A DNA stretch of 41,238 nucleotides from JAKAJA01 sp037440125 (GCA_037440125.1 JBBIUU010000017.1:1-41238), one strand, 5' to 3'; numbered from the stretch's first letter, positions 29,347 to 37,535 are shown. The notes: generated from the letters alone by a model not told the origin. Numbers and translations are program-made.

Positions 29347-30454
29347 GGCCACCAAGGAGATCACTTTCAAGGTCGTCTACTACGGCCCCGGCCTCTGCGG
29401 CAAGACGACGAACCTCGAGAAGATCTACGAGACCGCCAACCCCAAGAACAAGGGGAAGCTCCTGACCGTGGCCACCGAGACGGACCGGACCCTCTTCTTC
29501 GACTTCCTGCCCGTGGAGCTCGGGACCATCCGGGGCATGAAGGTCCGCGTGCAGCTCTACACGGTGCCCGGGCAGGTCTTCTACGACGCCACGAGGCGCA
29601 TCGTCCTTCGAGGCAGCGACGGCGTCGTGTTCGTGGCGGACTCCCAGCGCATCATGATGGACGCCAACGTGGAGAGCCTCGAGAACCTCAAGGGGAACCT
29701 CCGGCTCAACAGCCTCGACCCCGAGACGGTCCCCCTCGTGCTCCAGTACAACAAGCGCGACCTGCCCGACGCGGCCGCGCCCGAGGAGCTCGACGCGCGG
29801 CTCAACTGGCGGAACGTCCCCACGTTCCTCTCCGTGGCCACCCAGGGGACCGGCGTCAACGACACGCTCAAGAAGATCATCGAACTCGTCATCCGCAAGA
29901 TGCAGGCCGCGGAGGCGCAGTTCAGCGGCCGGGAAGCACCCGCGGAGGAGGCCACTCCTCCCCCGCAGCCGGTCGTCCCACCCCCACCCCCGCCGCCGCC
30001 GCCGCCCCCCGAGCCCACGCCGCCGCCCATGCCCGTCATCCCGCCACCTCCGCCGCCGGTCGCGCGCCCGCCCCTGCCCGAGGTGGAGCTCGAGGGGGGA
30101 CACGAGGTGCGCGCGGAGGTGGACGAGGAGATGGAGGCGGTGGAGATCGAGACCATCCGGGACGTGGCGCCCCTCTCCGTGCCCGGCGCGACGCCGGCGA
30201 ATCCGCAGCCCCGTCCGGAGGCGGACGTGGTGGAGGTGTCCGAGCCCGAGGTCATCGAGGTCACGGAAATCGAGGAGACCTCCGAGCCCGAGGTGGCCCC
30301 CCTGCCCGGGGTCGACGAGGCCCGGGTCCGCGAGACGCTCGCCGGGCTCCGCTCGGCCGTGGACGAGCTCGCCCAGAGGGCGCGGGATATGGCCGACGAG
30401 GCCGGACGCCTCCGGACGAGGCTCGACGAGGCCGAGCGGAATCTCCTGGGATGA
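29330..30454 (+). CDS. MglA-like Ras-family GTPase with proline-rich tail
   Basis: 374 residues against about 195 for ordinary MglA. GTPase domain 1-195: P-loop GPGLCGKT (19-26), TVPGQ (78-82, the MglA form of DxxG), NKRD (141-144). Residues 209-250 are proline-rich, including 11 consecutive prolines. About 251-310 is acidic, rich in Glu/Val/Pro. The last ~55 residues form a coiled coil (VRETLAGLRSAVDELAQRAR). In Myxococcus MglA sets cell polarity and motility; here the partner MglB is not adjacent, and the link to the two-component pair (17-base overlap with the regulator gene) suggests a signal-dependent role. The 11-proline run should need EF-P for translation. The ATG at 29330 is preferred; a second ATG is at 29336. 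Confidence 0.92.
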   Translation: MVMINRATKEITFKVVYYGPGLCGKTTNLEKIYETANPKNKGKLLTVATETDRTLFFDFLPVELGTIRGMKVRVQLYTVPGQVFYDATRRIVLRGSDGVVFVADSQRIMMDANVESLENLKGNLRLNSLDPETVPLVLQYNKRDLPDAAAPEELDARLNWRNVPTFLSVATQGTGVNDTLKKIIELVIRKMQAAEAQFSGREAPAEEATPPPQPVVPPPPPPPPPPPEPTPPPMPVIPPPPPPVARPPLPEVELEGGHEVRAEVDEEMEAVEIETIRDVAPLSVPGATPANPQPRPEADVVEVSEPEVIEVTEIEETSEPEVAPLPGVDEARVRETLAGLRSAVDELAQRARDMADEAGRLRTRLDEAERNLLG

Positions 30455-30515
30455 GCGCCGAGATTTGGGCCGCGGGGCCCGGGCGTGCTACCTTTTCATT
30501 TCATGACGGACGGCC

Positions 30516-31319
30516 ATGAAACGAGCACCTAAGAGCGCCCCAAAACCCGACGCCCACCCCCTGCTGCGGCTGGTGGACCCGGACCGCGTGCCGGTGCACG
30601 TGGCCATCATCATGGACGGCAACGGCCGCTGGGCGAAGGCCCGCGGGCTGGCGCGCATCGAGGGCCACAAGGCGGGCATCGAGGCGGTGAAGCAGGCGGT
30701 CTCGGCGGCCTCCAACCTCGGCGTCCGGCACCTCACGCTCTACGCCTTCTCGGTGGAGAACTGGAAGCGCCCGGCCTCTGAGGTACGCGCTCTCTTCCAG
30801 CTCCTCCAGCAGTTCCTGAGGTCCGAGGCCAGGAAGATCGAGGAGAACCGCATCCGGTTCCGGACCATCGGCCGCACCTCCGACCTCCCCAGGCCCGTCC
30901 AGAAGCTCCTGTCGGGCCTTGAGGCGAAGACGAAGAACTCGGGCGGGTGCACGCTGACGCTGGCGCTCTCCTACGGCGGGCGCAGCGAGATCGCCGACGC
31001 CTGCGAGGCCATCGCCAGGGCGACGGTGGAGGGCAGGCGCTCGGGCCGGGTGACCGAGGAGGAGGTGGCGCGCCACCTCTACGCGCCGGACCTGCCCGAC
31101 CCGGACCTTCTGATCCGCACGAGCGGCGAGTACCGCGTCAGCAACTTCCTCCTGTGGCAGATCGCCTACACCGAGCTGTGCATCCTCGACCTGTTCTGGC
31201 CGGACTTCAAGGAGGATCACTTCTACGAGGCCGTGCTGGACTACCAGCGGCGCGAGCGCCGCTACGGCGGGGTCGCCCCTGGGCCCGAGGACCACGGGCC
31301 GGCGAGGCCCTCCCCGTGA
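30516..31319 (+). CDS. uppS: undecaprenyl diphosphate synthase
   Basis: cis-Prenyltransferase that extends farnesyl diphosphate with isopentenyl diphosphate to C55 undecaprenyl diphosphate, the lipid carrier for peptidoglycan and surface polysaccharide. 267 residues, normal plus a ~25-residue basic N-terminal extension. Seen: HVAIIMDGNGRWAKARG with catalytic Asp D34, HLTLYAFSVENWKRP near 75-90, and RTSGEYRVSNFLLWQIAYTEL near 200-220 (IPP-binding Arg and Ser). First of the four-gene uppS-cdsA-dxr-rseP cluster, each overlapping the next by 4 bases. It is 61 bases after the mglA-like gene; the ribosome-binding site is weak. Confidence 0.97.
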   Translation: MKRAPKSAPKPDAHPLLRLVDPDRVPVHVAIIMDGNGRWAKARGLARIEGHKAGIEAVKQAVSAASNLGVRHLTLYAFSVENWKRPASEVRALFQLLQQFLRSEARKIEENRIRFRTIGRTSDLPRPVQKLLSGLEAKTKNSGGCTLTLALSYGGRSEIADACEAIARATVEGRRSGRVTEEEVARHLYAPDLPDPDLLIRTSGEYRVSNFLLWQIAYTELCILDLFWPDFKEDHFYEAVLDYQRRERRYGGVAPGPEDHGPARPSP

Positions 31320-32116
31320 AGCGCATCCTCACGGCGCTCGTCCTCCTGCCGCTCTTCATCGGGGCCGTGCTCGCACCGGACCCCCTCGTCTTCGGCACCC
31401 TGGTGCTCGTGGCGTCGGTCCTCTGCTCGGCCGAGCTCGAGCGCATCGGGAGGGCCTCGGGCATCGAGCCCTTCCCCTTCCTGGGACCCGTCTGGGCCGC
31501 CTGCTTCCTCTTCGGCGCCCTGTGGCCCGACGTCTTCCGCCTGGATGCGGTGCTCGCGGCGGGCCCCCTGGCGCTCGTAGCCTTCGCCCTCTTCGGTCGT
31601 GTCCCCCTCCCGGGCGTCCTGGCCTCAAGCGCGCTCGCGTGCTTCACGGCCCTCTACACGGGGTACCTCCTGGGATTCATGATCCTCGTGCGGAAGCTCG
31701 GCGAGCCCCTCGGCGCACGCCTCATCTTCCTCGGCGCCATCGTCGTCTGGGCGGGCGACTCGGCCGCCTACTACGTGGGCAGCGCCATCGGCCGTCACAA
31801 GCTCGCGCCGGCCGTGTCCCCTGGCAAGACTTGGGAGGGCGCCGTGGCGAACGTGGCGGGCGGCCTCTTGGGCGCCTCCGCCGTGAAGCTCACCTTCTTC
31901 GCCGACCTCGAGTGGCGGCACGCCGTCGCCCTGGGCCTGGCGCTCTCGGTAGTGGGCCAGCTCGGCGACCTCTTCGAGTCGGCCCTCAAGCGGGGCGCCG
32001 GCGTGAAGGACAGCGGCACGCTCCTGCCGGGCCACGGCGGGTTCCTCGACCGGCTCGACAGCCTCGTCGTGAACGGCCCCGTGCTGTTCTTCTACCACCA
32101 GGCCTTGATGACATGA
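31316..32116 (+). CDS. cdsA: phosphatidate cytidylyltransferase
   Basis: Inner-membrane enzyme making CDP-diacylglycerol from phosphatidate and CTP, the branch point of phospholipid synthesis. 266 residues, almost wholly hydrophobic with about 7-8 membrane helices. Seen: WAGDSAAYYVGSAIGRHKLAP and SPGKTWEGAVANV in the middle, and the C-terminal CDP-transferase signature ALKRGAGVKDSGTLLPGHGG, then LDRLDSL. The GTG start at 31316 overlaps the uppS stop (GTGA) and the stop overlaps dxr (ATGA). This gene order is widely conserved in bacteria. Confidence 0.96.
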   Translation: MKRILTALVLLPLFIGAVLAPDPLVFGTLVLVASVLCSAELERIGRASGIEPFPFLGPVWAACFLFGALWPDVFRLDAVLAAGPLALVAFALFGRVPLPGVLASSALACFTALYTGYLLGFMILVRKLGEPLGARLIFLGAIVVWAGDSAAYYVGSAIGRHKLAPAVSPGKTWEGAVANVAGGLLGASAVKLTFFADLEWRHAVALGLALSVVGQLGDLFESALKRGAGVKDSGTLLPGHGGFLDRLDSLVVNGPVLFFYHQALMT

Positions 32117-33258
32117 GCACCGGCGTCTCGATCCTCGGCTCCACGGGCAGCGTCGGCGAGACCACCCTGAGGGTGATCGCCCACCTCTCGGACCAGTTCC
32201 ACGTGGTGGGCCTGGCCGCCGGTCGCCGTCTCGAGCGCATGGTGGAGCAGGTCCGGGCGTTCCACCCGTCCATCGTTTCGGTGGAGCGCGCCCAAGACGC
32301 CGACGAGCTGCGCAGACTCTTCCCGGAGCTCGAGGTGGCCCACGGGTCGCACGGCGCCACGCAGGTGGCCGAGGCCCCCGACGCGAGGATCGTCATGGCC
32401 GCCATCGTGGGCTCCAACGGCCTCGCGCCAACCTACCGGGCCGTCCAGCGGGGCAAGCGCGTCGCGCTCGCGAACAAGGAGGCCCTCGTGATGGCGGGGC
32501 GCCTCATGATCGACGCCGCGCACCGTTCGGGCGCCGAGCTGCTCCCCGTCGACAGCGAGCACTGCGCCGTCTTCCAGTGCGCGCGCGGCGAGAGCCCCAA
32601 GCACATCCGCCGGATCGTCCTCACCGCGTCGGGAGGCTCCCTCCGCGACGCGCCCCTCGGCGAGATCGAGGACGCCCCCGTGGACCGCGTCCTCGCGCAC
32701 CCCACGTGGAAGATGGGTCGCAAGATCACCGTGGACTCGGCGACCATGATCAACAAGGGGCTCGAGGTCATCGAGGCCCACTATCTCTTCGGCGTGCCCC
32801 TCGACAGGATCGGCGTCGTCATCCACCCGCAGAGCATCGTCCACTCCATGGTGGAATACGTGGACGGCTCGGTCATGGCCCAGCTCGCCACGACCGACAT
32901 GGCCCTCCCCGTGCAGTACGCCCTCACCTACCCCGTGCGGCGCGAGGGCGTCCTCGACATGCTCGACCTCACCGCCATGGGGACTCTGACCTTCAAGGAG
33001 GCCGAGGCCTCGCGCTACCCGTGCCTGAAGCTCGCCCGCGAGGCGGCTGAAGCATCCGAGGCCCACACCATCGCCATGAACGCCGCCAACGAGGAGGCCG
33101 TCGCGGCCTTCCTCGCGGGGCGCATCCCCTTCGGCGGCATCCACCGGTGCATCGCATGGGTGCTGGAGCGCACGGTGGCCTCCTCGGCGAGCAGCCTGGA
33201 GCAGGTCCTCGCTCTGGACACGAGCGGCCGCGCCCTGGCCCGCGAGGCCCTCGCGTGA
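32113..33258 (+). CDS. dxr: 1-deoxy-D-xylulose 5-phosphate reductoisomerase
   Basis: Converts DXP to 2-C-methyl-D-erythritol 4-phosphate with NADPH, the committed step of the MEP isoprenoid pathway that feeds uppS. 381 residues, normal. Seen: ILGSTGSVGETTLRVI (NADPH loop, residues 7-22), ALANKEALVMAG near 117, LPVDSEHCAVFQC near 145 (metal-binding Asp and Glu), TASGGSLRD near 176, HPTWKMGRKITVDSATMINKG near 197-217 and HPQSIVHSMVEY near 240. Overlaps cdsA and rseP by 4 bases on either side. Confidence 0.98.
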   Translation: MSTGVSILGSTGSVGETTLRVIAHLSDQFHVVGLAAGRRLERMVEQVRAFHPSIVSVERAQDADELRRLFPELEVAHGSHGATQVAEAPDARIVMAAIVGSNGLAPTYRAVQRGKRVALANKEALVMAGRLMIDAAHRSGAELLPVDSEHCAVFQCARGESPKHIRRIVLTASGGSLRDAPLGEIEDAPVDRVLAHPTWKMGRKITVDSATMINKGLEVIEAHYLFGVPLDRIGVVIHPQSIVHSMVEYVDGSVMAQLATTDMALPVQYALTYPVRREGVLDMLDLTAMGTLTFKEAEASRYPCLKLAREAAEASEAHTIAMNAANEEAVAAFLAGRIPFGGIHRCIAWVLERTVASSASSLEQVLALDTSGRALAREALA

Positions 33259-34592
33259 GCGCGGTCCTCGGGGGCATCATCTCCTTCGCCGCCTTCTTCT
33301 TCGTCCTCGGCGCGCTCGTGCTCGTCCACGAGTTCGGCCACTACCTGGCGGGGCGCCTCCAGGGCTTCGGCATCGACGCATTCTCCATCGGCTTCGGGCC
33401 CAGGCTCTGGGAGCGCAAGGGCTCCTACAACCTCTGGCAGCTAAGGTGGCTCCTCTTCGGCGGATACGTTAAGTTCCGCGGCGAGGGCGACCTCGAGGCC
33501 GTCCAGGGCGCCCCCTCGGGCCAGGGACCCGGGGCGCTCTTCTTCGAGAAGCCGCGCTGGCAGCGCTTCGTCGTCATGATCATGGGGGTCGTGTTCAACG
33601 TCCTCCTGGCCTACGTCCTCTTCGCGGGTCTCCTCATGGTGGGCGTGGAGGAGAGTCTCCTCAAGGACCAGCCGCCCCGCGTGGGGTGGGTCGCGCCCGA
33701 CTCGCCCGCGGCCAAGGTGGGGATCCTGAGCGGCGACGTCCTCCTCTCGCTCGACGGACGCGCGGTCCAGAACTGGGACCAGGCCCGCGAGGAGATCTTC
33801 TCCCTCACGCAGGCGCCCTATCGCGTGCAGGTGAGACGCGGCGGGGAAACCGAGACCTTCATCGTGACGCCAGCCACGGCGACCCTCCTGCACCAGCCCG
33901 TGGGGGACATCGGCGTCTACCCCGCGCTCGCCCCCGTCATCGGCGGCGTGGCCACCCCCTCGCCCGCCTTGGCGGCCGGCCTCAGACCCGGGGACCGCAT
34001 CGAGGCGCTCGACGGCGTGCCCATGGCCTTCTGGGACCAGTTCCAGCAGGCCATGCGCGAGGGCGGGGACAAGGCGCACACCTTCTCCCTCGAGCGCGAG
34101 GGCAAGAAGGTCGAGGTCACCGTCAAGCCCGAGTGGAACGAGCAGGCCAAGAAGTACCTCGTGGGCGTGACCCCGCAGGAGAGCACGTGGGTCCGCTACC
34201 CGTTCCCCTCGTGCCTGGGCAAGGCGGCGAGGCTGACGGCCGACCAGAGCACGCTCGCCCTGCGCACGATCCAGCGCCTCGTCGAGCACAAGGTGGCCCT
34301 GAGCTCCCTCTCGGGACCCGTGAGCATCGCCTACATCACGGGGAAGGTCGCCCAGACCGGCCTCTACAACATCCTCTGGCTCATGGCGATCATCTCCCTG
34401 CAGCTGGGGTTTTTCAACGTCCTGCCCATCCCCGGCCTCGACGGTGGGCAGATCCTCATCCTCGCCATCGAGGGGGCGGCGCGCAGGGACCTGCCGGTCG
34501 GCGTCAAGGAGAGGATCCTCCAGGTGGGCTTCGGCCTCCTCATCCTCCTCTTCGCCGTCATCCTCATCATGGACGTGGCGAAGTTCTTTTAG
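33255..34592 (+). CDS. rseP: RseP-type site-2 intramembrane metalloprotease
   Basis: Zinc protease of the inner membrane that cleaves anti-sigma factors or signal-peptide remnants within the bilayer. 445 residues. Seen: zinc motif HEFGH (25-29) in the first membrane helix, FGPRLW and FGGYVKF, two PDZ domains (about 130-215 and 225-300, with GILSGDVLLSLDGRAVQNW and AAGLRPGDRIEALDGVPM), and the second active-site segment NVLPIPGLDGGQI (LDGG) near residue 395, then a C-terminal membrane helix. The GTG start overlaps the dxr stop. No RseA-like anti-sigma factor is in the window, so the substrate is unknown. Confidence 0.96.
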   Translation: MSAVLGGIISFAAFFFVLGALVLVHEFGHYLAGRLQGFGIDAFSIGFGPRLWERKGSYNLWQLRWLLFGGYVKFRGEGDLEAVQGAPSGQGPGALFFEKPRWQRFVVMIMGVVFNVLLAYVLFAGLLMVGVEESLLKDQPPRVGWVAPDSPAAKVGILSGDVLLSLDGRAVQNWDQAREEIFSLTQAPYRVQVRRGGETETFIVTPATATLLHQPVGDIGVYPALAPVIGGVATPSPALAAGLRPGDRIEALDGVPMAFWDQFQQAMREGGDKAHTFSLEREGKKVEVTVKPEWNEQAKKYLVGVTPQESTWVRYPFPSCLGKAARLTADQSTLALRTIQRLVEHKVALSSLSGPVSIAYITGKVAQTGLYNILWLMAIISLQLGFFNVLPIPGLDGGQILILAIEGAARRDLPVGVKERILQVGFGLLILLFAVILIMDVAKFF

Positions 34593-34603
34593 GCCAGAGG
34601 CAT

Positions 34604-34679
34604 GAGGCGCGAGCCGTGAGCGGACGAAAAGAAGCGGCCTTCACCCTCACGCCTTCCGCCTCGCGCCTCGCGCCTGCTC
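34604..34679 (+). repeat. inverted 7-base tandem repeat region after rseP
   Basis: Left side: GAGGCGC, GAGCCGT, GAGCGGA (34604-34624). Right side: CCTCACG, CCTTCCG, CCTCGCG, CCTCGCG, CCTGCTC (34645-34679). CCTCGCG is the reverse complement of a rotation of GAGGCGC, so the two sides can pair over about 10-14 bases. The array fills the spacer between rseP and the next start. Confidence 0.7.
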
Positions 34680-34683
34680 TCCC

Positions 34684-34989
34684 ATGACCGACGACCTCTT
34701 CGACCCCTACGAACGTCTGGTGACCATCCGATACCTGGGGCGCGACCTCGCCGTGCCCGAGAACAACCTCCTCCTGCGCTGCTTCCAGTTCCTCGAGCCC
34801 GAGGAGGTCCCCTACGGCGACTTCTGCTGGAACGGCGACTGCCGGAACTGCCGGCTCGTCCTCGTGCGGGCCGGGAAGGCCCACGAGGCCCTGGCCTGCC
34901 AGACGAGGGTCGAGGAGGGCGACGAGATCCTCGACGCCGGGCCGGAGGTCCGGAAGGTCCTCGGCCGTCGCGGAGCCGGCAGTGTCTGA
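34684..34989 (+). CDS. small 2Fe-2S ferredoxin-like protein
   Basis: 101 residues. Seen: FCWNGDCRNCRLVL then LACQT, giving C48, C53, C56 and C72 in a Cx4Cx2Cx15C pattern, close to the 2Fe-2S site of the SdhB N-terminal domain and of Fer2-type ferredoxins. The N-terminal beta-strand RLVTIRYLGRDLAVPENNLLL agrees with the beta-grasp fold. No other domain. Probably a soluble electron carrier. It overlaps the crotonase-like gene by 8 bases and follows rseP after the repeat region. A matching oxidoreductase is not visible, though one may lie in the gap at 35603. Confidence 0.85.
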   Translation: MTDDLFDPYERLVTIRYLGRDLAVPENNLLLRCFQFLEPEEVPYGDFCWNGDCRNCRLVLVRAGKAHEALACQTRVEEGDEILDAGPEVRKVLGRRGAGSV

Positions 34990-35596
34990 CGGCCTGATCG
35001 TGGACCTCGCCGGCGGGACCCCCGGAATGGAGGCCGCGCTGGAGGCGCGCGGGACGCCGCTCGTGGTGGTGGCCACGAACACCTCCACCGATTTGGGAGA
35101 CGCGGGCCACTTGACGAAGGCGCTCCTGCGCCACCCCATGCCCGTCACCGGCGTGGTGTCGGGGAGAGTCGCCGGCGACGCCGCGACCCTCCTCCTGGCG
35201 TGCGACCACCTCCTTATGGCGCGGCGCTCCAGCCTCGCCTTCGGCGCGGCGGGCCGAGGCGAGGCGGTCCTCCTCGCCCTGCGCATCGGCCAGGCCGGCG
35301 CCTCGCGCGTCTGGTTCGGCGGGGGGAAGCTCACCGCCTCCGAGGCCGTGCGCTCGGGATGGGCGGAGCCCTTCCTGGGAGAGCCCGACGGCGCCGCGAG
35401 ACGGGCCGGCGAGCGATATCGCGGCCTGTCCGTCGAAGCGCTCGCCCTCCTCCGCCCCCTCCTCTACCACGAGGCGGGGCTGCCCCTCGATCCGGCTTGG
35501 GCCCTCGAACGTGCGGCCTTTGCGCTCGCCTTCGACACGGGTCACCCCGCCGAGGGCGTGGCGGCATTCCTAGGCAAGAGAAAACCGCGCTTCTGA
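34982..35596 (+). CDS. crotonase-superfamily protein, reduced
   Basis: 204 residues against about 255-260 for enoyl-CoA hydratases. Seen: TGVVSGRVAGDAATLLLACDHLLMARRSSLAFG, which aligns with the G-x-A-x-G-G-G ... A-C-D ... A-x-F core, and the C-terminal GVAAFLGKRKPRF, a typical hydratase end. Missing: the segment after the core is shortened and the usual catalytic glutamates and the second oxyanion glycine are not evident, so classic hydratase activity is doubtful. It may catalyse another crotonase reaction or be non-catalytic. GTG start at 34982, overlapping the ferredoxin gene; the stop is seven bases before a gap. Fatty or branched-chain acyl-CoA metabolism is suggested by the acyl-CoA dehydrogenase beyond the gap. 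Confidence 0.75.
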   Translation: MSDGLIVDLAGGTPGMEAALEARGTPLVVVATNTSTDLGDAGHLTKALLRHPMPVTGVVSGRVAGDAATLLLACDHLLMARRSSLAFGAAGRGEAVLLALRIGQAGASRVWFGGGKLTASEAVRSGWAEPFLGEPDGAARRAGERYRGLSVEALALLRPLLYHEAGLPLDPAWALERAAFALAFDTGHPAEGVAAFLGKRKPRF

Positions 35597-35602
35597 TCAC
35601 CG

Positions 35603-35702
35603 NNNNNNNNNNNNNNNNNNNNNNNNNNNNNNNNNNNNNNNNNNNNNNNNNNNNNNNNNNNNNNNNNNNNNNNNNNNNNNNNNNNNNNNNNNNNNNNNNN
35701 NN
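35603..35702. other. assembly gap, 100 N
   Basis: Exactly 100 N; real length unknown. It separates the crotonase-like gene from the acyl-CoA dehydrogenase, whose start is intact. Confidence 0.99.
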
Positions 35703-35711
35703 GAGGGCCCC

Positions 35712-36860
35712 ATGAACTTCGAGCTGAACGAAGACCAGCAGATGATCCGCCAGATGGTCCGCGACTTCGCGGAGGAAAAGGTCCGCCCCGGCGTGGCCCG
35801 CCGCGACGAGAAGGAGGAGTTCATCGCCGAGCTCCTGCCCGGGCTCGCCGAGCTCGGCCTTCTGGGCATGGTCACCCCCGAAACCTACGGGGGCTCGGGC
35901 CTGGACGACGTGGCCTACGCCGTCGCCATCGAGGAGCTGGCCCGCGTATGCCCCTCCACCGCGGTCACCGTCTCGGTCACGAACTCGGTTTGCCAGGAGC
36001 CCATCCTCCGCTTCGGCACCGAGGAGCAGAAACGGCGCTTCCTGCCCCCGCTCGCCGAGGGCGCGGAGCTCGGCGGGTTCTGCCTAACGGAACCCGGCTC
36101 CGGCACCGACGCCGCGGCGCTCCAAACGAAGGCCGTCAGGGACGGCGACCACTACGTCCTGAACGGCGCCAAGGCCTGGATCACGAACACCCACGTGGGC
36201 AAGACCTTCGTGGTCATGGCCGTGACCACGCCAGGGATCGGCGCGAAGGGCATCTCGGCCTTCGTCGTGACCTCCGACCTGCCGGGCTTCCACTTCATGC
36301 CGCACGAGAAGAAGATGGGGCTCCGCGCCTCCATCACCTCGGGCATCACTTTCGAGGACTGCCGCGTGCCCGCGGCGAACCTCCTCGGCAAGGAGGGCGA
36401 CGGGATGAAGATCGCGCTCGCCACGCTCGAGGTGTCGCGCATCGGCATCGCCGCCCAGGCCGTGGGCATCGCCCAGGGCTCCTTCGAGGAGGCCGTCCGC
36501 TACGCGAAGGAGCGCGAGACTTTCGGCAAGCCCATCGCCGAGCACCAGGCCATCCAGTTCATGCTCTCCGAGGCCGCCACACAGATCGAGGCGTCCCGCC
36601 TCCTAACCCACCGAGCCGCAGCCATGCGCGCCGCCGGCGGCGGGCCCGGGCAGTCCCAGGCCTCCTCCATGGCGAAGCTCTACGCCAGCGAGACCGCCAA
36701 GGCCGTATGCGATTCAGCGGTGCAGATCCACGGCGCCTACGGCTTCAGCCGAGAATACGCCGTGGAGCGCTTCTACCGGGACGTCCGCGTCACCACCATC
36801 TACGAGGGCACGAGCGAGGTCCAGCGCATGGTCATCGCCAAGAGCGTGCTCAAGGGGTAA
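35712..36860 (+). CDS. acyl-CoA dehydrogenase
   Basis: FAD enzyme that forms the alpha-beta double bond of an acyl-CoA and passes electrons to ETF. 382 residues, normal for short/branched-chain types. Seen: GLLGMVTPETYGGSGLD, GGFCLTEPGSGTDAAAL near 118-135 (FAD/substrate loop), LNGAKAWITN near 150, RIGIAAQAVGIAQG, RETFGKPIAEHQAIQF and the C-terminal VTTIYEGTSEVQRMVIAK with the catalytic-base glutamate of the IYEGTSE type near 365. That position of the base is as in short-chain and butyryl-CoA dehydrogenases. The start has GAGGG upstream, at the edge of the gap. Chain-length preference cannot be told. Confidence 0.97.
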   Translation: MNFELNEDQQMIRQMVRDFAEEKVRPGVARRDEKEEFIAELLPGLAELGLLGMVTPETYGGSGLDDVAYAVAIEELARVCPSTAVTVSVTNSVCQEPILRFGTEEQKRRFLPPLAEGAELGGFCLTEPGSGTDAAALQTKAVRDGDHYVLNGAKAWITNTHVGKTFVVMAVTTPGIGAKGISAFVVTSDLPGFHFMPHEKKMGLRASITSGITFEDCRVPAANLLGKEGDGMKIALATLEVSRIGIAAQAVGIAQGSFEEAVRYAKERETFGKPIAEHQAIQFMLSEAATQIEASRLLTHRAAAMRAAGGGPGQSQASSMAKLYASETAKAVCDSAVQIHGAYGFSREYAVERFYRDVRVTTIYEGTSEVQRMVIAKSVLKG

Positions 36861-36930
36861 GCCGGCGGAATATCCCTCCTCACCCCGCTGTCTTGAAGGA
36901 CGTGCACCGTCCGAGAGTCAGGAGGGGCTG

Positions 36931-37347
36931 ATGGCTGAGAACAAGACGAAAGAAACCGATCGGAGCCCAGAAGCCTACCTCGCTGCCATCCCTGACGAGG
37001 CGCGGCGGAAAGACTGCGTCGCCCTCAGCAAGCTGATGGCGAAGGCCAGCAAGCACCCTCCGAAGATGTGGGGCTCGAGCATCGTGGGCTTCGGCAGCTA
37101 CCACTACAGATACGAGAGCGGCCGCGAGGGCGACATGTGCCTCGTCGGGTTCGCCTCCCGGAAGGGCGACATCAGCGTCTACGGGCTCAACGCGGCACCG
37201 GACCACGACAGGCTCCTGGCCTCACTGGGGAAGGTCAAATTCGGAAAAGGGTGCCTCTACATCGGGCGGCTCGCCGACGTGGACCTGAAGGTGCTCGAGA
37301 AGCTGGTGGCCGGGGCCGTGCGGGCCAAGCGGGGCGACGGCGCCTGA
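36931..37347 (+). CDS. DUF1801 domain protein
   Basis: 138 residues. Seen: SPEAYLAAIPDEARRKDCVALSKLM, then PKMWGSSIVGFGSYHYRYESG, CLVGFASRKGDISVYGL and GKGCLYIGRLADVDLKVLEKLV, the order of conserved blocks in DUF1801 (YdhG-like) proteins. These are small soluble alpha/beta proteins of unknown function, related in fold to the iron-chaperone frataxin-like/YdhG group. GAGGGG-type site (AGGAGGGGCTG) sets the ATG at 36931. It is 70 bases after the acyl-CoA dehydrogenase and may be expressed separately; it precedes a noncoding stretch and tRNA-Sec on the other strand. Confidence 0.88.
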   Translation: MAENKTKETDRSPEAYLAAIPDEARRKDCVALSKLMAKASKHPPKMWGSSIVGFGSYHYRYESGREGDMCLVGFASRKGDISVYGLNAAPDHDRLLASLGKVKFGKGCLYIGRLADVDLKVLEKLVAGAVRAKRGDGA

Positions 37348-37443
37348 GGATTGACCACGTCTCGCAGAAGTTCGGGTGAAGAAGCACCAACATGGACCCT
37401 CGAGACTTCCCTTCCTTCAATCAAGAAATAATGCGCCGTGCGA

Positions 37444-37530
37444 CGGGCTTTGCCCGCGCTAAGGCGCAACCGCCTCGGGGGGTATCAGCGAGCGAAGCGA
37501 GCGCGAGAGGGGGGCGGAGCCCCCTTCTCG
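37444..37530. repeat. cluster of small hairpins downstream of tRNA-Sec
   Basis: Within 90 bases: CGGGC/GCCCG (37444-37456), GCGC/GCGC, AGGCG/CGCCT (about 37462-37475), and a larger CGAGAGGGGGGC / GCCCCCTTCTCG hairpin (37504-37530) with a GGA loop and one mismatch. The last sits six bases beyond the tRNA-Sec 3' end on that strand and could end its transcription, although no T run follows. Confidence 0.5.
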
Positions 37531-37535
37531 AAGAG

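Noticed and set aside
29330..30454. Adjacent MglB or motility gene to pair with the GTPase
   Set aside because: Neighbours on both sides are a response regulator and uppS; no roadblock-domain protein is encoded nearby.
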